In this document: piece by piece, positions 50,883 to 59,687 of the stretch
Layout of the letters: each line of letters starts with the position of its first letter
Position numbering within the stretch: the first letter of the stretch is position 1
Assembly: GCA_016869595.1 (NCBI GenBank)
Contig: VGDT01000014.1
Location: 1 to 63,780, forward strand
Reading direction: 5' to 3'
Source of the DNA: Alphaproteobacteria bacterium
Lineage (GTDB): Bacteria; Pseudomonadota; Alphaproteobacteria; Rhizobiales; Beijerinckiaceae
Length of the DNA: 63,780 nucleotides
Program-made: the position numbers and the translations under genes
The notes under the pieces: generated by a model
What the model was told of the DNA's origin: nothing
Database searches by the model: none
Seen by the model: the letters and a program-made list of their open reading frames with translations, nothing else

Positions 50883-52550
50883 ATGACGATGGCGAGTTCG
50901 ACGATGGCCGGGGCGCATGATCATCCGAGGGGTTTGCGCCGCTTCCTCTTCTCAACCAATCATAAGGACATCGGCACGCTCTACATCATTCTCGGCTCGA
51001 TTGGCGGCGTCATCGGCTTCCTGCTCTCGCTCGCCATGCGGCTCGAGTTGGCGTATCCGGGCGTGCAGATCTTCCCGGGGCTTGCGGAATTCCTGAATGG
51101 CGCCGATCCGGCGATGGCGTTGGACGCGGGCAAGAATCTCTACAATGTGTTCATCACGGTGCATGGCGTGCTCATGATCTTCTTCATGGCTATGCCCATT
51201 CTAATCGGCGGCTTCGGCAATTGGTTCGTGCCGATTATGATCGGCGCGCCGGACATGGCGTTCCCGCGCCTCAACAACATCTCGTTCTGGCTACTGGTCG
51301 CCTCGCTCGTGCTCGCCGTCATTTCGATGTTCGTCGACGGGGCGCCGGGCATGAAGGGCTTTGGCGGCGGCTGGACGTTCTATCCGCCGCTTTCGTCGAA
51401 CACGGGCACGCCAGGCCCGGCGATGGATTTCGTGATCCTGGCGCTGCATCTCGCCGGCGCATCGTCGATCCTTGGCGCGATCAACTTCATCACCACGATC
51501 TTCAATATGCGCGCGCCCGGCATGACGTTGCACAAGATGCCGCTGTTCGTATGGTCGATCCTCGTGACCGCCTTCCTTCTGCTGCTCGTGCTGCCGGTGC
51601 TCGCGGGTTGCGTGACCATGTTGCTCACCGACCGCAATTTCGGCACGATGTTCTATGACCCGGCGGGCGGCGGCGATCCGCTGCTGTTCCAGCATCTGCT
51701 GTGGTTCTTCGGCCATCCGGAAGTCTATATCGTCATTCTTCCGGGCTTCGGCATCATCAGCCAGATCGTGTCGACCTTCTCGAAGAAGCCGGTGTTCGGC
51801 TATCTCGGCATGGCCTATGCCATGGTCTGCATCGGCGTGCTCGGCAGCATCGTGTGGGCGCACCACATGTATACGGTCGGCATGTCGCTCAACGCGCAGC
51901 GCTACTTCACCCTGGCGACGATGGTGATCGCGGTGCCGACCGGCATCAAGATCTTCTCCTGGATCGCGACGATGTGGGGCGGATCGCTCTCGTTCCGCGC
52001 GCCGATGGTCTGGGCGATCGGCTTCATCTTCGTGTTCACGATGGGCGGCATCACCGGCGTCGTGCTCGCCAACGCCAGCGCCGACAAGCAGTTCCACGAG
52101 GGCTACTATGTCGTCGCGCACTTCCACTACACGCTGTCGCTCGGCGCGGTCTTCGCGCTCTATGCGGGGTTCTATTACTGGTTCCCCAAGATGTGCGGCT
52201 ACATGTATTCGGAGACCTTGGCGAAGGCGAACTTCTGGCTGCTCTTCATCGGCGTCAACGTCGTCTTCTTTCCGCAGCACTTCCTCGGACTGGGCGGGAT
52301 GCCGCGCCGCTATATCGACTATCCAGACGCTTACGCGCTGTGGAACATGGTGTCGTCGTTGGGCATGATCTTCGTCACGCTCTCGCTGGTCGTCTGGTTC
52401 TACGCGATCATCGAAGCCTTCATGAAGAAGCGGCTGGCTGGCGCCAATCCTTGGGGCGCTGGCGCGACGACGCTGGAATGGACTCTGTCCTCCCCGCCGC
52501 CGTTCCATCAATTTGAGGTGCTGCCGCGCATCACCGGCGCGGGCCGGTAA
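50883..52550 (+). CDS. ctaD: Cytochrome c oxidase subunit I
   Basis: 555 residues, 12 membrane helices. Heme a, a3 and CuB ligands: [11 protein letters not shown] (heme a His), [19 protein letters not shown] (CuB His and the Tyr crosslink pair), AHHMYTVGM, and [11 protein letters not shown] (heme a3/heme a His). The K-pathway and D-pathway stretch ([20 protein letters not shown]) is intact. The start has a Met/Ser-rich lead. 50 bp after ctaC, same operon. Confidence 0.97.
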   Translation: MTMASSTMAGAHDHPRGLRRFLFSTNHKDIGTLYIILGSIGGVIGFLLSLAMRLELAYPGVQIFPGLAEFLNGADPAMALDAGKNLYNVFITVHGVLMIFFMAMPILIGGFGNWFVPIMIGAPDMAFPRLNNISFWLLVASLVLAVISMFVDGAPGMKGFGGGWTFYPPLSSNTGTPGPAMDFVILALHLAGASSILGAINFITTIFNMRAPGMTLHKMPLFVWSILVTAFLLLLVLPVLAGCVTMLLTDRNFGTMFYDPAGGGDPLLFQHLLWFFGHPEVYIVILPGFGIISQIVSTFSKKPVFGYLGMAYAMVCIGVLGSIVWAHHMYTVGMSLNAQRYFTLATMVIAVPTGIKIFSWIATMWGGSLSFRAPMVWAIGFIFVFTMGGITGVVLANASADKQFHEGYYVVAHFHYTLSLGAVFALYAGFYYWFPKMCGYMYSETLAKANFWLLFIGVNVVFFPQHFLGLGGMPRRYIDYPDAYALWNMVSSLGMIFVTLSLVVWFYAIIEAFMKKRLAGANPWGAGATTLEWTLSSPPPFHQFEVLPRITGAGR

Positions 52551-52561
52551 CGAAACGAAGC

Positions 52562-52587
52562 GCCGGCGCGGGGGAACTCGCGCCGGC
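52562..52587 (+). other. Stem-loop between ctaD and ctaB
   Basis: GCCGGCGCG-GGGGAACT-CGCGCCGGC, 9-bp perfect stem, 8-nt loop and no T-run. It may protect the ctaD 3' end or set the relative amount of ctaB message. Confidence 0.5.
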
Positions 52588-52604
52588 AGGTCTGAGTGAA
52601 CGGC

Positions 52605-53537
52605 ATGAGCGACGCATCCTATCTCCACGACGAACAGGCTCCGCGCATCTCTGTCGCGTCGCCTTCGGACTATTTCGCGCTTCTCAAGCCGCGCGTGATG
52701 TCGCTTGTCGTGTTTACTGCGCTCGCCGGCCTGTTGCTCGCGCCGACGCCGCCGCATCCGCTCATCGGCTTTGCTTCGCTGCTGGCGATCGCCGTTGGCG
52801 CTGGCGCTTCCGGCGCGCTCAACATGTGGTACGACGCCGACGTCGACGCGCTGATGACGCGCACGCGTAAGCGCCCGATTCCGGCGGGACGGCTCGATCC
52901 CGAGGCGGCGCTTGGCTTTGGTCTCGTGCTTGCGACGTTGTCGGTCTTCACGCTCGGCTATGTCGCGAACTGGTTCGCGGCGGCGCTGCTCGCCTTCACC
53001 ATCTTCTTTTACGTCGTGATCTACACGATGTGGCTGAAGCGCTGGACGCCGATGAATATCGTCATCGGCGGCGCCGCCGGCGCGTTGCCGCCAATGGTCG
53101 GCTTTGCCGCCGCGACGGGCGAGATCAATCTCGCGAGCGTCGTATTGTTTGCGATCATCTTCATGTGGACGCCGCCGCACTTCTGGTCGCTCGCGCTCCT
53201 AAAGAGCGAGGACTATGGCCGCGCCGGCGTGCCGATGCTGCCCAATGTCGCCGGCGAAGACCGGACCCGACTCGAAATCCTGATCTATGCGCTGGCGCTT
53301 GCGCCGCTTGGCGTCGCGCCATGGTTGTTGGGCTTCGCCTCGCTCGCCTATGGGCTCGTCTCGATCGGCTGCGGCATTGCGCTCGTCGCGATGGCTGCAG
53401 CGGTCTTCAAGCAGCGCGAAGGCGAAGCGGCCCGAGCGGCGGCGCGCCGAATGTTTCTGTTCTCACTCCTCTATCTTTTCCTGCTGTTCCTCGTCCTCGT
53501 CGTCGAACAGACGGCGCATATTTTCGCGTTGATCTAG
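52605..53537 (+). CDS. ctaB: Protoheme IX farnesyltransferase (heme O synthase)
   Basis: 310 residues, nine membrane helices. Makes heme O for the oxidase. Prenyltransferase motifs [20 protein letters not shown] (first Asp-rich) and [17 protein letters not shown], then the second Asp-containing region around [22 protein letters not shown] at 52605 (GTG at 52596 possible). Oxidase operon. Confidence 0.95.
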   Translation: MSDASYLHDEQAPRISVASPSDYFALLKPRVMSLVVFTALAGLLLAPTPPHPLIGFASLLAIAVGAGASGALNMWYDADVDALMTRTRKRPIPAGRLDPEAALGFGLVLATLSVFTLGYVANWFAAALLAFTIFFYVVIYTMWLKRWTPMNIVIGGAAGALPPMVGFAAATGEINLASVVLFAIIFMWTPPHFWSLALLKSEDYGRAGVPMLPNVAGEDRTRLEILIYALALAPLGVAPWLLGFASLAYGLVSIGCGIALVAMAAAVFKQREGEAARAAARRMFLFSLLYLFLLFLVLVVEQTAHIFALI

Positions 53538-53549
53538 GCGGCCAAGCGA

Positions 53550-53759
53550 ATGGTGAACGAAATGACCGACGCAGGCGACAAGATGAAGGAGCGCGCAAAC
53601 GGCTTCGGCGGACCGGGCGTTGTCCTGACCGAGGAGCAGGCGCGCAGCCGTCGCGCCCGCAATATCGCAATCGGCGCCACGATCGCCTTACTTGCCGTGC
53701 TGTTCTACGCCGTCACGCTGGTGAAGTTCGGCGCCGCCATCATCAACCGGACGCTTTAA
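53550..53759 (+). CDS. Small membrane protein of the oxidase cluster (CoxF-like)
   Basis: 69 residues. Charged N-terminus, the segment VLTEEQARSRRARNIAIG, then one membrane helix (ATIALLAVLFYAVTLVKFGA). Short single-span proteins of this shape sit between ctaB and ctaG in Hyphomicrobiales, where they are annotated as CoxF or hypothetical. It ends 4 bp before ctaG. Function in assembly is inferred from position. Confidence 0.82.
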   Translation: MVNEMTDAGDKMKERANGFGGPGVVLTEEQARSRRARNIAIGATIALLAVLFYAVTLVKFGAAIINRTL

Positions 53760-53763
53760 GGCC

Positions 53764-54357
53764 ATGAACGCGACGGCGCCTCGTTCACGCAACCGCCCGC
53801 GACTGATCGCGGCGGCGCTGATCGTTGGCGCGACGGCGATGCTCGCCCTGTCTTTCGCTTCTGTTCCGCTCTACCGGGCCTTTTGCGCGGCGACGGGCTT
53901 CGGCGGCACGCCGAAGACAGATGCCGCCGGGCCGACAGCGCCCGGAGAGCGCGTGCTCACCGTGCGCTTCGACGCCAATGTCGCGCGCGATCTGCCCTGG
54001 CGCTTCGAGCCGGAGGTCGCGAAGATTTCGCTGCGCACTGGCGAAACGAAAACAATCTATTACAAGGTCGCCAATCTCTCCGATCGTGAGACGAGCGGGC
54101 AGGCCGCATACAATGTCACGCCTGGCCAGGCCGGCGCCTTCTTCGTGAAAGTCGCCTGCTTCTGCTTCGAGGAGAAGCGGCTCGGTCCGCATGAGGCCGA
54201 GGAATGGCCGGTCGTGTTCTATCTCGATCCGGCGCTCGAGCGCGAGGAAGGCATGCGCGGCGTTCGCGAGATCACGCTTTCCTATTCGTTCTTCGCCACG
54301 AAGGACTCCGCTCCTTCGAAGACGAGCGAGACGGCGGTCGCAAGGCCGAAGGGTTGA
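53764..54357 (+). CDS. ctaG: Cytochrome c oxidase assembly protein CtaG/Cox11
   Basis: 197 residues. Delivers copper to CuB. N-terminal membrane helix (LIAAALIVGATAMLALSFAS), then the periplasmic Cu-binding domain with the family motif VKVACFCFEEKRL (CFCF) and VVFYLDPAL. The third Cys near the start, YRAFCAATGFGGTP, is also present. Co-operonic with ctaE. Confidence 0.96.
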   Translation: MNATAPRSRNRPRLIAAALIVGATAMLALSFASVPLYRAFCAATGFGGTPKTDAAGPTAPGERVLTVRFDANVARDLPWRFEPEVAKISLRTGETKTIYYKVANLSDRETSGQAAYNVTPGQAGAFFVKVACFCFEEKRLGPHEAEEWPVVFYLDPALEREEGMRGVREITLSYSFFATKDSAPSKTSETAVARPKG

Positions 54358-54433
54358 CGCGCCGCGCGGTTTGGCGCGCGGCAAACTAAGGGGACTGGCC
54401 GGAACCGCCGGCCGATGGACGAGGAAGAGCAAG

Positions 54434-55324
54434 ATGGCGGACGGACACGCGAAACCCGAACACGACTATCATCTGGTCGATCCGAGTCCGTGGCCGATTG
54501 TGGGCGCCGTCGCGGCGCTCATCACGGCGATCGGCGCGGTCATGTGGATGGCGCAGCACAAGGGCGCGCCGATCGGGGGCATGACCTTCGGCGGCATCAT
54601 GTTTTTCGTCGGCTTCGCCGGCATTCTTCTGGTGATGTACGCCTGGTGGAGCGACATCATTCACGAAGCGACCGTCGGCGGATTCCACTCGCCGGTCGTG
54701 CGGCTGCATCACCGCTACGGGATGATTCTCTTTATCTTCTCGGAAGTAATGTTCTTCGTCGCCTGGTTCTGGGCGTTCTTCAATTCGTCGCTTTTCCCGG
54801 CTGACGCGGCGCAGGTCATGCGCACTGAACTGTTCCAGGGCGTCTGGCCGCCGAAGGGCATCGAGGTCTTGAGCCCTTGGAAGCTGCCGCTCCTCAATAC
54901 GATCATCCTGCTGAGCTCCGGCGCGACTTTGACCTGGGCCCATCACGGCCTCCTGGAAAATAACCGCGACATCTTGAAGAAGGGTCTGATCGCGACGATC
55001 GCCCTTGGCCTGCTGTTCACGACGATCCAGGGCTATGAATATATCCACGCGCCCTTTGCCTTCGCCTTCGATCCGGCGAAGCCAGCAGCGACGAATTACG
55101 GCTCGACCTTCTTCATGGCGACGGGCTTCCATGGCTTCCACGTGATCGTCGGCACGATTTTCCTCATCGTGTGCCTGCTTCGCGTCTTCAGGGGAGCTTT
55201 TACGCCGGATCAGCACCTAGGCTTTGAATTCGCCGCTTGGTACTGGCACTTCGTCGACGTCGTCTGGCTGTTTCTTTTCGCCTGCATCTATGTGTGGGGG
55301 AACTGGGGCGGGGTCATGGAATAG
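54434..55324 (+). CDS. ctaE: Cytochrome c oxidase subunit III
   Basis: 296 residues, seven membrane helices. Start HDYHLVDPSPWPIVGAVAAL, then WWSDIIHEATVGGFHSPVV, MILFIFSEVMFFVAWFWAFF, the conserved VWPPKGIEVLSPWKLPLLNT, TGFHGFHVIVGTIFL and FEFAAWYWHFVDVVWLFLFA. ATG at 54434. An in-frame region back to 54191 overlaps ctaG and is not coding for this protein. A terminator follows 29 bp after the stop. Confidence 0.97.
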   Translation: MADGHAKPEHDYHLVDPSPWPIVGAVAALITAIGAVMWMAQHKGAPIGGMTFGGIMFFVGFAGILLVMYAWWSDIIHEATVGGFHSPVVRLHHRYGMILFIFSEVMFFVAWFWAFFNSSLFPADAAQVMRTELFQGVWPPKGIEVLSPWKLPLLNTIILLSSGATLTWAHHGLLENNRDILKKGLIATIALGLLFTTIQGYEYIHAPFAFAFDPAKPAATNYGSTFFMATGFHGFHVIVGTIFLIVCLLRVFRGAFTPDQHLGFEFAAWYWHFVDVVWLFLFACIYVWGNWGGVME

Positions 55325-55352
55325 GCGCGCCGCCGCCCAATCTGAACATTGG

Positions 55353-55382
55353 ACGGTCACGGGCGCGCCCGTGACCGTTTTC
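55353..55382 (+). terminator. Terminator after ctaE
   Basis: ACGGTCACGGGCGCGCCCGTGACCGT, a perfect 26-bp palindrome, followed by TTTTC. It separates the ctaC-ctaE genes from DUF983-surf1, whose own start is only 15 bp further on, so it probably attenuates rather than fully stops transcription. Confidence 0.85.
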
Positions 55383-55396
55383 GTTGGAGGCCCAAG

Positions 55397-55774
55397 ATGT
55401 CGGAAGAGCATATTTATCCGCCACTGTCGCTCTATGTCGACGGAGCCCTCGGCAGATGTCCGCGCTGCGGCAAGGGACACATGATCAAAGGGTTGCTCAC
55501 GGTCGCGCCCAAATGCGAGGTTTGCGGACTCGATTTCTCCTTCGCCGACGCAGGCGACGCTCCCGCAATCGCCGTCATGACTGTCGTCGGCTTCGTTGCG
55601 ATCGCGGTGTTGTGGTATGTCGAGGTGACCTATCAGCCGGCTTATTGGGTGCACGCAGCGATCCTCGTGCCTCTGTCGGCTATTCTCTGCGTGGCGCTGC
55701 TGCGGCCGACAAAAGGCCTGCTGATCGCCCTGCAATATTTCAACAAGGCTGAAGAAAGCCGCCATCAATCGTGA
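55397..55774 (+). CDS. DUF983 membrane protein
   Basis: 125 residues. N-terminal zinc-ribbon-like CPRCGKGHMIKG...CEVCGLDF (CX2C x2), then two membrane helices (IAVMTVVGFVAIAVLWYVEV and VHAAILVPLSAILCVALLRP). Conserved companion of the oxidase assembly genes; role unknown. ATG at 55397 after TTGGAGGCCCAAG. Overlaps the surf1 GTG start by four bases. Confidence 0.92.
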   Translation: MSEEHIYPPLSLYVDGALGRCPRCGKGHMIKGLLTVAPKCEVCGLDFSFADAGDAPAIAVMTVVGFVAIAVLWYVEVTYQPAYWVHAAILVPLSAILCVALLRPTKGLLIALQYFNKAEESRHQS

Positions 55775-56520
55775 CATCTGCCCTTCGCGCGCTTCTGTGG
55801 CCAGCGATTGCGACGACGCTCCTCTTTGCGCTGCTGGTCAGTCTCGGATTTTGGCAGGTGCGGCGGCTTAGCGAGAAAGAGGCGCTCATCGCGCGCATCG
55901 AGCAGCGCTCGACGCAAGCGCCGCAGCCCATCCCGCCGCCCGAGCGATGGTCGACGCTTCGCGCGGAAGATTATGACTTCACGCATGTGCGCACGACCGG
56001 CCACTATATCGGCGGCCGCGACGCGCTCGTCTTCGCGCCGCCGCCGGAGGGCGCAAGCCGCGAGCCAGGCTATTCGCTGGTGACGCCTTTCGCGTTGATA
56101 AGCGGCGGCGTTGTGCTCGTGGATCGCGGTTTTCTTCCGGGTTCGAAAGTGAACGACGCCGCTCTGCGCGCGGCGTCGCCAGGCGATGTGACCCTTGTCG
56201 GACTGCTACGCGCCCCCGAGCGGCGCAATCCTTTCACGCCCGCCGACGAGCCAGAAAAGGGCGTCTTCTACGCGCGCGATCCAGCGACGATTTCTGCCGC
56301 TCTTGGACTGTCAGACGCCGCGCCTTTCGCGCTCGTCGTTGACGCCGCTCCTGCAACCGCGTCCGATTGGCCGCGGCCCGTGGGCGGCGTTCCAACAATC
56401 GTCAATAATCATTTCTCCTACGCCGTGACCTGGTTCGGCCTGTCGCTGGCGCTTCTCGTCATTTTCGGGCTCTACGCGCGCGGCGTCCTTGCGCACGGGG
56501 GCGATGGCCGCACGCCCTGA
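55771..56520 (+). CDS. SURF1 family oxidase assembly protein
   Basis: 249 residues, with the family topology of one membrane helix at each end (about 10-30 and 212-235). Aids heme a insertion or subunit I/II assembly. Motifs: LGFWQVRRLSEKEALIARIE, GREPGYSLVTPFALISGGVVLVDRGFLP, and C-terminal HFSYAVTWFGLSLAL. Start GTG at 55771 overlapping the DUF983 stop (GTGA), so coupled to it. Confidence 0.94.
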   Translation: MTSALRALLWPAIATTLLFALLVSLGFWQVRRLSEKEALIARIEQRSTQAPQPIPPPERWSTLRAEDYDFTHVRTTGHYIGGRDALVFAPPPEGASREPGYSLVTPFALISGGVVLVDRGFLPGSKVNDAALRAASPGDVTLVGLLRAPERRNPFTPADEPEKGVFYARDPATISAALGLSDAAPFALVVDAAPATASDWPRPVGGVPTIVNNHFSYAVTWFGLSLALLVIFGLYARGVLAHGGDGRTP

Positions 56521-56613
56521 CCTCGGCCTTGCAGCTGACGCGAATATGCTATGAGAAGACGCACTGACATGCGCGTCGCAAACGACGCACGCTCCGCATC
56601 AATGGACTGACGG

Positions 56614-58020
56614 TTGCGCTATCTCTCAACACGCGGCGAGGCCGCGCAGCTTGGCTTTGACGACGTTCTCCTCGCCGGTCTTGCGACCGACGGCGGACTT
56701 TACACGCCGCTTGCCTATCCGCATGTGGCGCCTTCCGACATCGCCGCGCTCGCCGGCCGGCCATATTCGCAAGCGACGGCGCAATTGATCGCGCCTTATC
56801 TCAGCGAGACTTTTTCGCCGGAGGTTCTGCGCACGCAGACGGAAAGCGCATATGCCGGTTTCCGTCACCGCGCCATCGCGCCGCTGACGCAGATCGATGA
56901 CAATCTCTTCGTTCTCGAACTTTTTCATGGGCCGACGCTCGCCTTCAAGGATCTGGCGATGCAGCTCCTCGGGCGCATGATGAATCATGTGCTCGAAAAG
57001 CGAAATCTTCGCGCGACCATTGTCGGCGCGACGTCCGGCGATACGGGCGCCGCGGCGATCGAGGCGTTCAAGGGACTCGATCGCGTCGACGTCTTCATTC
57101 TTTTTCCACACGGCCGAGTGTCGGACGTGCAGCGCAAGCAAATGACGACGGTCGCCGACGACAATGTTCATACGATTGCGCTGCAGGGATCGTTCGACGA
57201 CGCTCAGGCGATACTGAAGCGCATGTTTCGCGACGCGGCGTTTCGCACGCGCGTCGGATTGGCCGGCGTCAATTCGATCAACTGGGCGCGCGTCGTCGCG
57301 CAAACCGTCTACTACTTCACAAGCGCCGTCGCGCTTGGCGCGCCGCATCGGCATATTTCCTTCGCGGTGCCGACAGGCAATTTCGGCGACGTGCTCGCCG
57401 GCTATGTCGCTAAGCGAATGGGTCTGCCGGTCGAAAGACTTGTCGTCGCCACCAACGCCAATGACATTCTTGCGCGCGCGCTCGCGAGTGGGCGTTACGA
57501 GCCGCGAGGCGTGACGCCGACTCAGTCGCCGTCAATGGACATTCAGGTTTCATCCAATTTCGAACGCCTGCTGTTCGACGCGACGGGACGCGATCCCGCC
57601 GCGGTCCGCGCCGCTTTCGACTCACTCGATCAATCCGGCGGTTTTGACATTCCGGCTGCTGCGCTTGACGCCATCCGCGCCGAATTCGACGCGCAATCCG
57701 TCGGCGAGACCGAAACGACGGAAGAGATTCGTCGCACCTGGCGCGAGACCGGCTATATGCTCGATCCGCACACGGCGACCGGCGTCAGCGCGGCGCGCGC
57801 AAAGCTTGCGAAAGATCCGGCGACGCCCGTCATCGCGCTGTCGACCGCGCATCCGGCAAAGTTTCCAGACGCCATTGAGCGCGCCATTGGACTGCGTCCA
57901 CAGCCGCCTGAAAATATTGCGGCGCGACTTGACGCGCCGGAACGATTCACGATTCTTGAAAATGATGGCGCGCGAATCGCCGAATTCATTTTGCAGCGCG
58001 CGCGCGCGGCGAAGAACTGA
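56614..58020 (+). CDS. thrC: Threonine synthase
   Basis: 468 residues. PLP enzyme converting O-phosphohomoserine to threonine. Start MRYLSTRGEAAQLGFDDVLL is the standard N-terminus, here with a TTG codon at 56614, an unusual choice that probably keeps expression low. PLP Lys in LAFKDLAMQLLG, GATSGDTGAAAIEAFK, PTGNFGDVLAGYVAKRMG and SAHP/ALSTAHPAKFPDAIE. Downstream an acetyltransferase follows, without the M16 peptidase gene often found between. Confidence 0.95.
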   Translation: MRYLSTRGEAAQLGFDDVLLAGLATDGGLYTPLAYPHVAPSDIAALAGRPYSQATAQLIAPYLSETFSPEVLRTQTESAYAGFRHRAIAPLTQIDDNLFVLELFHGPTLAFKDLAMQLLGRMMNHVLEKRNLRATIVGATSGDTGAAAIEAFKGLDRVDVFILFPHGRVSDVQRKQMTTVADDNVHTIALQGSFDDAQAILKRMFRDAAFRTRVGLAGVNSINWARVVAQTVYYFTSAVALGAPHRHISFAVPTGNFGDVLAGYVAKRMGLPVERLVVATNANDILARALASGRYEPRGVTPTQSPSMDIQVSSNFERLLFDATGRDPAAVRAAFDSLDQSGGFDIPAAALDAIRAEFDAQSVGETETTEEIRRTWRETGYMLDPHTATGVSAARAKLAKDPATPVIALSTAHPAKFPDAIERAIGLRPQPPENIAARLDAPERFTILENDGARIAEFILQRARAAKN

Positions 58021-58041
58021 CAAGTTCTGGCAAGGAGCACG

Positions 58042-58644
58042 ATGGCGATCTTCAGCGTAATCGGACGCCGCGACCTGCCGATCAGAGGCGACGGCCTCTA
58101 TCTGCGGCCGTCCGAAATGCGCGATTACGTCGAATGGGCCGAGCTACGCGAGAAGAGCCGCTCCTTCCTGACGCCCTGGGAGCCGCTCTGGCCGATCGAC
58201 GATCTTACGCGGGCGAGCTTTCGCTATCGCGTACGCCGTCACGCCGAGGAAATGGCGCGAGACGAGGCCTATTCCTTCTTTATCTTTCGCGAAGAAGACG
58301 ATGCGCTGATGGGCGGCCTGTCCTTCGGCCATGTGCGGCGCGGCGTGTCACAGGCGGCGACGCTCGGCTATTGGATGGGCGAGGCCTATGCCGGCAAAGG
58401 TTACATGACCCGCGCCGTTCGCGCCGCTTGCGCCTATGCTTTTGAAAAGCGTGGTTTCCATCGCATCGAGGCGGCGTGTCTGCCGACAAATGAGCCTTCG
58501 AAGCGATTGCTGGAGCGCGTCGGTTTCAAGCAGGAGGGCTATGCGCGCTCCTACCTGAATATCAACGGCCAGTGGCGCGACCATTTGCTTTATGCGCTGC
58601 TGGAGACTGATCCCCAGCCCCTCAATCCGCCAGCAGCGGCTTGA
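58042..58644 (+). CDS. GNAT-family N-acetyltransferase (RimJ-like)
   Basis: 200 residues. Start GDGLYLRPSEMRDYVEWAEL, then DALMGGLSFGHVRRGVSQAA, the acetyl-CoA loop YWMGEAYAGKGYMTRAVRAA and KRGFHRIEAACLPTNEPSKR LLERVGF motif. RimJ acetylates ribosomal protein S5, but specificity is inferred from resemblance only. ATG at 58042 preceded by AAGGAG. 21 bp after thrC, probably the same message. Confidence 0.9.
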   Translation: MAIFSVIGRRDLPIRGDGLYLRPSEMRDYVEWAELREKSRSFLTPWEPLWPIDDLTRASFRYRVRRHAEEMARDEAYSFFIFREEDDALMGGLSFGHVRRGVSQAATLGYWMGEAYAGKGYMTRAVRAACAYAFEKRGFHRIEAACLPTNEPSKRLLERVGFKQEGYARSYLNINGQWRDHLLYALLETDPQPLNPPAAA

Positions 58645-58673
58645 TATATTTAGCTGGTCAGCTCGCTTTGGTT

Positions 58674-58781
58674 GTCATTCCCGACAGGCCGAAGGCCTGA
58701 TCGGGAATCCAGAGCAATGTTCGAGATTTTTGTAACGATTCTGGATTCCCGATCGCGCGCGAAGCGCGCGTCGGGAATGAC
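58674..58781. repeat. Palindromic repeat, GTCATTCCCG family
   Basis: GTCATTCCCGAC...GATCGGGAATCCAGA and TCTGGATTCCCGATCGC...CGTCGGGAATGAC: nested inverted repeats, with inner hairpins AGGCC-GAA-GGCCT and GCGCGC-GAA-GCGCGC. It sits between convergent genes and likely shapes both 3' ends. Confidence 0.88.
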
Positions 58782-58814
58782 ACTCTATGCGCCTTGAGCG
58801 GATGCGCGATATCG

Positions 58815-59531
58815 CTAGGGCGCCAGCGCCGCCTTCTGAAGATTGACGAGCTCCGCGACGCCTTGTTGAGCGAGCGTCAGCATCGCCGACAGCTCATCTT
58901 GCGAGAAAACCGCGACTTCCGCCGTCGCCTGAATTTCGACGAGACCGCCCGAACCAGTGATGACGAAATTGGCGTCGGTCTCCGCCGTGGAGTCCTCGGC
59001 GTAGTCGAGATCGATGACCGGCGTCGCGTTGAAGATGCCGCAGGACACGGCGGCGACATGATCGCGTAGCGGACTCTCTTTGACGATTGAGCGCGAACGC
59101 ATCCAATCCAGGCAATCATGCAGCGCTAGCCAAGCGCCGGTGATCGACGCCGTGCGCGTGCCGCCATCGGCCTGGATCACGTCGCAGTCGACGACGATTT
59201 GTCGCTCGCCAAGCGCCGACAGATTCGTGACGGCGCGCAGCGAGCGGCCGATGAGACGCTGAATCTCCTGCGTGCGTCCCGAAAGCCTGCCGGTTGCGGC
59301 CTCGCGCCGCGTGCGCGTATGGGTGGCGCGCGGCAGCATGGAATATTCCGCCGTCACCCAGCCTCGGCCCTGACCGCGTAGCCACGGCGGCGGCTTGTCC
59401 TCGAGCGACGCGGCGCAGAGCACCTGGGTGTTGCCGAATTTCACAAGGCAGGAGCCCTCGGCGTAGCGGGCGACGCCTCGCTCGAAACTCACCTGGCGCA
59501 TCTCATCGGGCGCGCGTTTGCTGGGGCGCAT
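58815..59531 (-). CDS. rph: Ribonuclease PH
   Basis: 238 residues. Phosphorolytic 3'-to-5' exoribonuclease that trims t[78 protein letters not shown] and [20 protein letters not shown] are all present. The ATG at 59531 is the conserved start, in preference to 59627. Divergent from the EF-G-like gene. Confidence 0.97.
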   Translation of the reverse strand: MRPSKRAPDEMRQVSFERGVARYAEGSCLVKFGNTQVLCAASLEDKPPPWLRGQGRGWVTAEYSMLPRATHTRTRREAATGRLSGRTQEIQRLIGRSLRAVTNLSALGERQIVVDCDVIQADGGTRTASITGAWLALHDCLDWMRSRSIVKESPLRDHVAAVSCGIFNATPVIDLDYAEDSTAETDANFVITGSGGLVEIQATAEVAVFSQDELSAMLTLAQQGVAELVNLQKAALAP

Positions 59532-59687
59532 AACAGCTCCGTTATCGGATCGGTCGCGCCTTCTAACGCGCTTTCGACGCCCTTGGAAGCGCCGCGGGAG
59601 AACAGCGTCTTGCGCTCGCGGCCGCATGGTGGAACCATGAGCTAACGGGGCCGGTCAAACCAGGCTCCGACAGATAAGGAGGGAGTG

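Noticed and set aside
51291-53180. 629-aa open frame on the minus strand over ctaD and ctaB
   Set aside because: An Arg/His/Asp-rich antisense shadow of two certain genes caused by high GC and strong codon bias.
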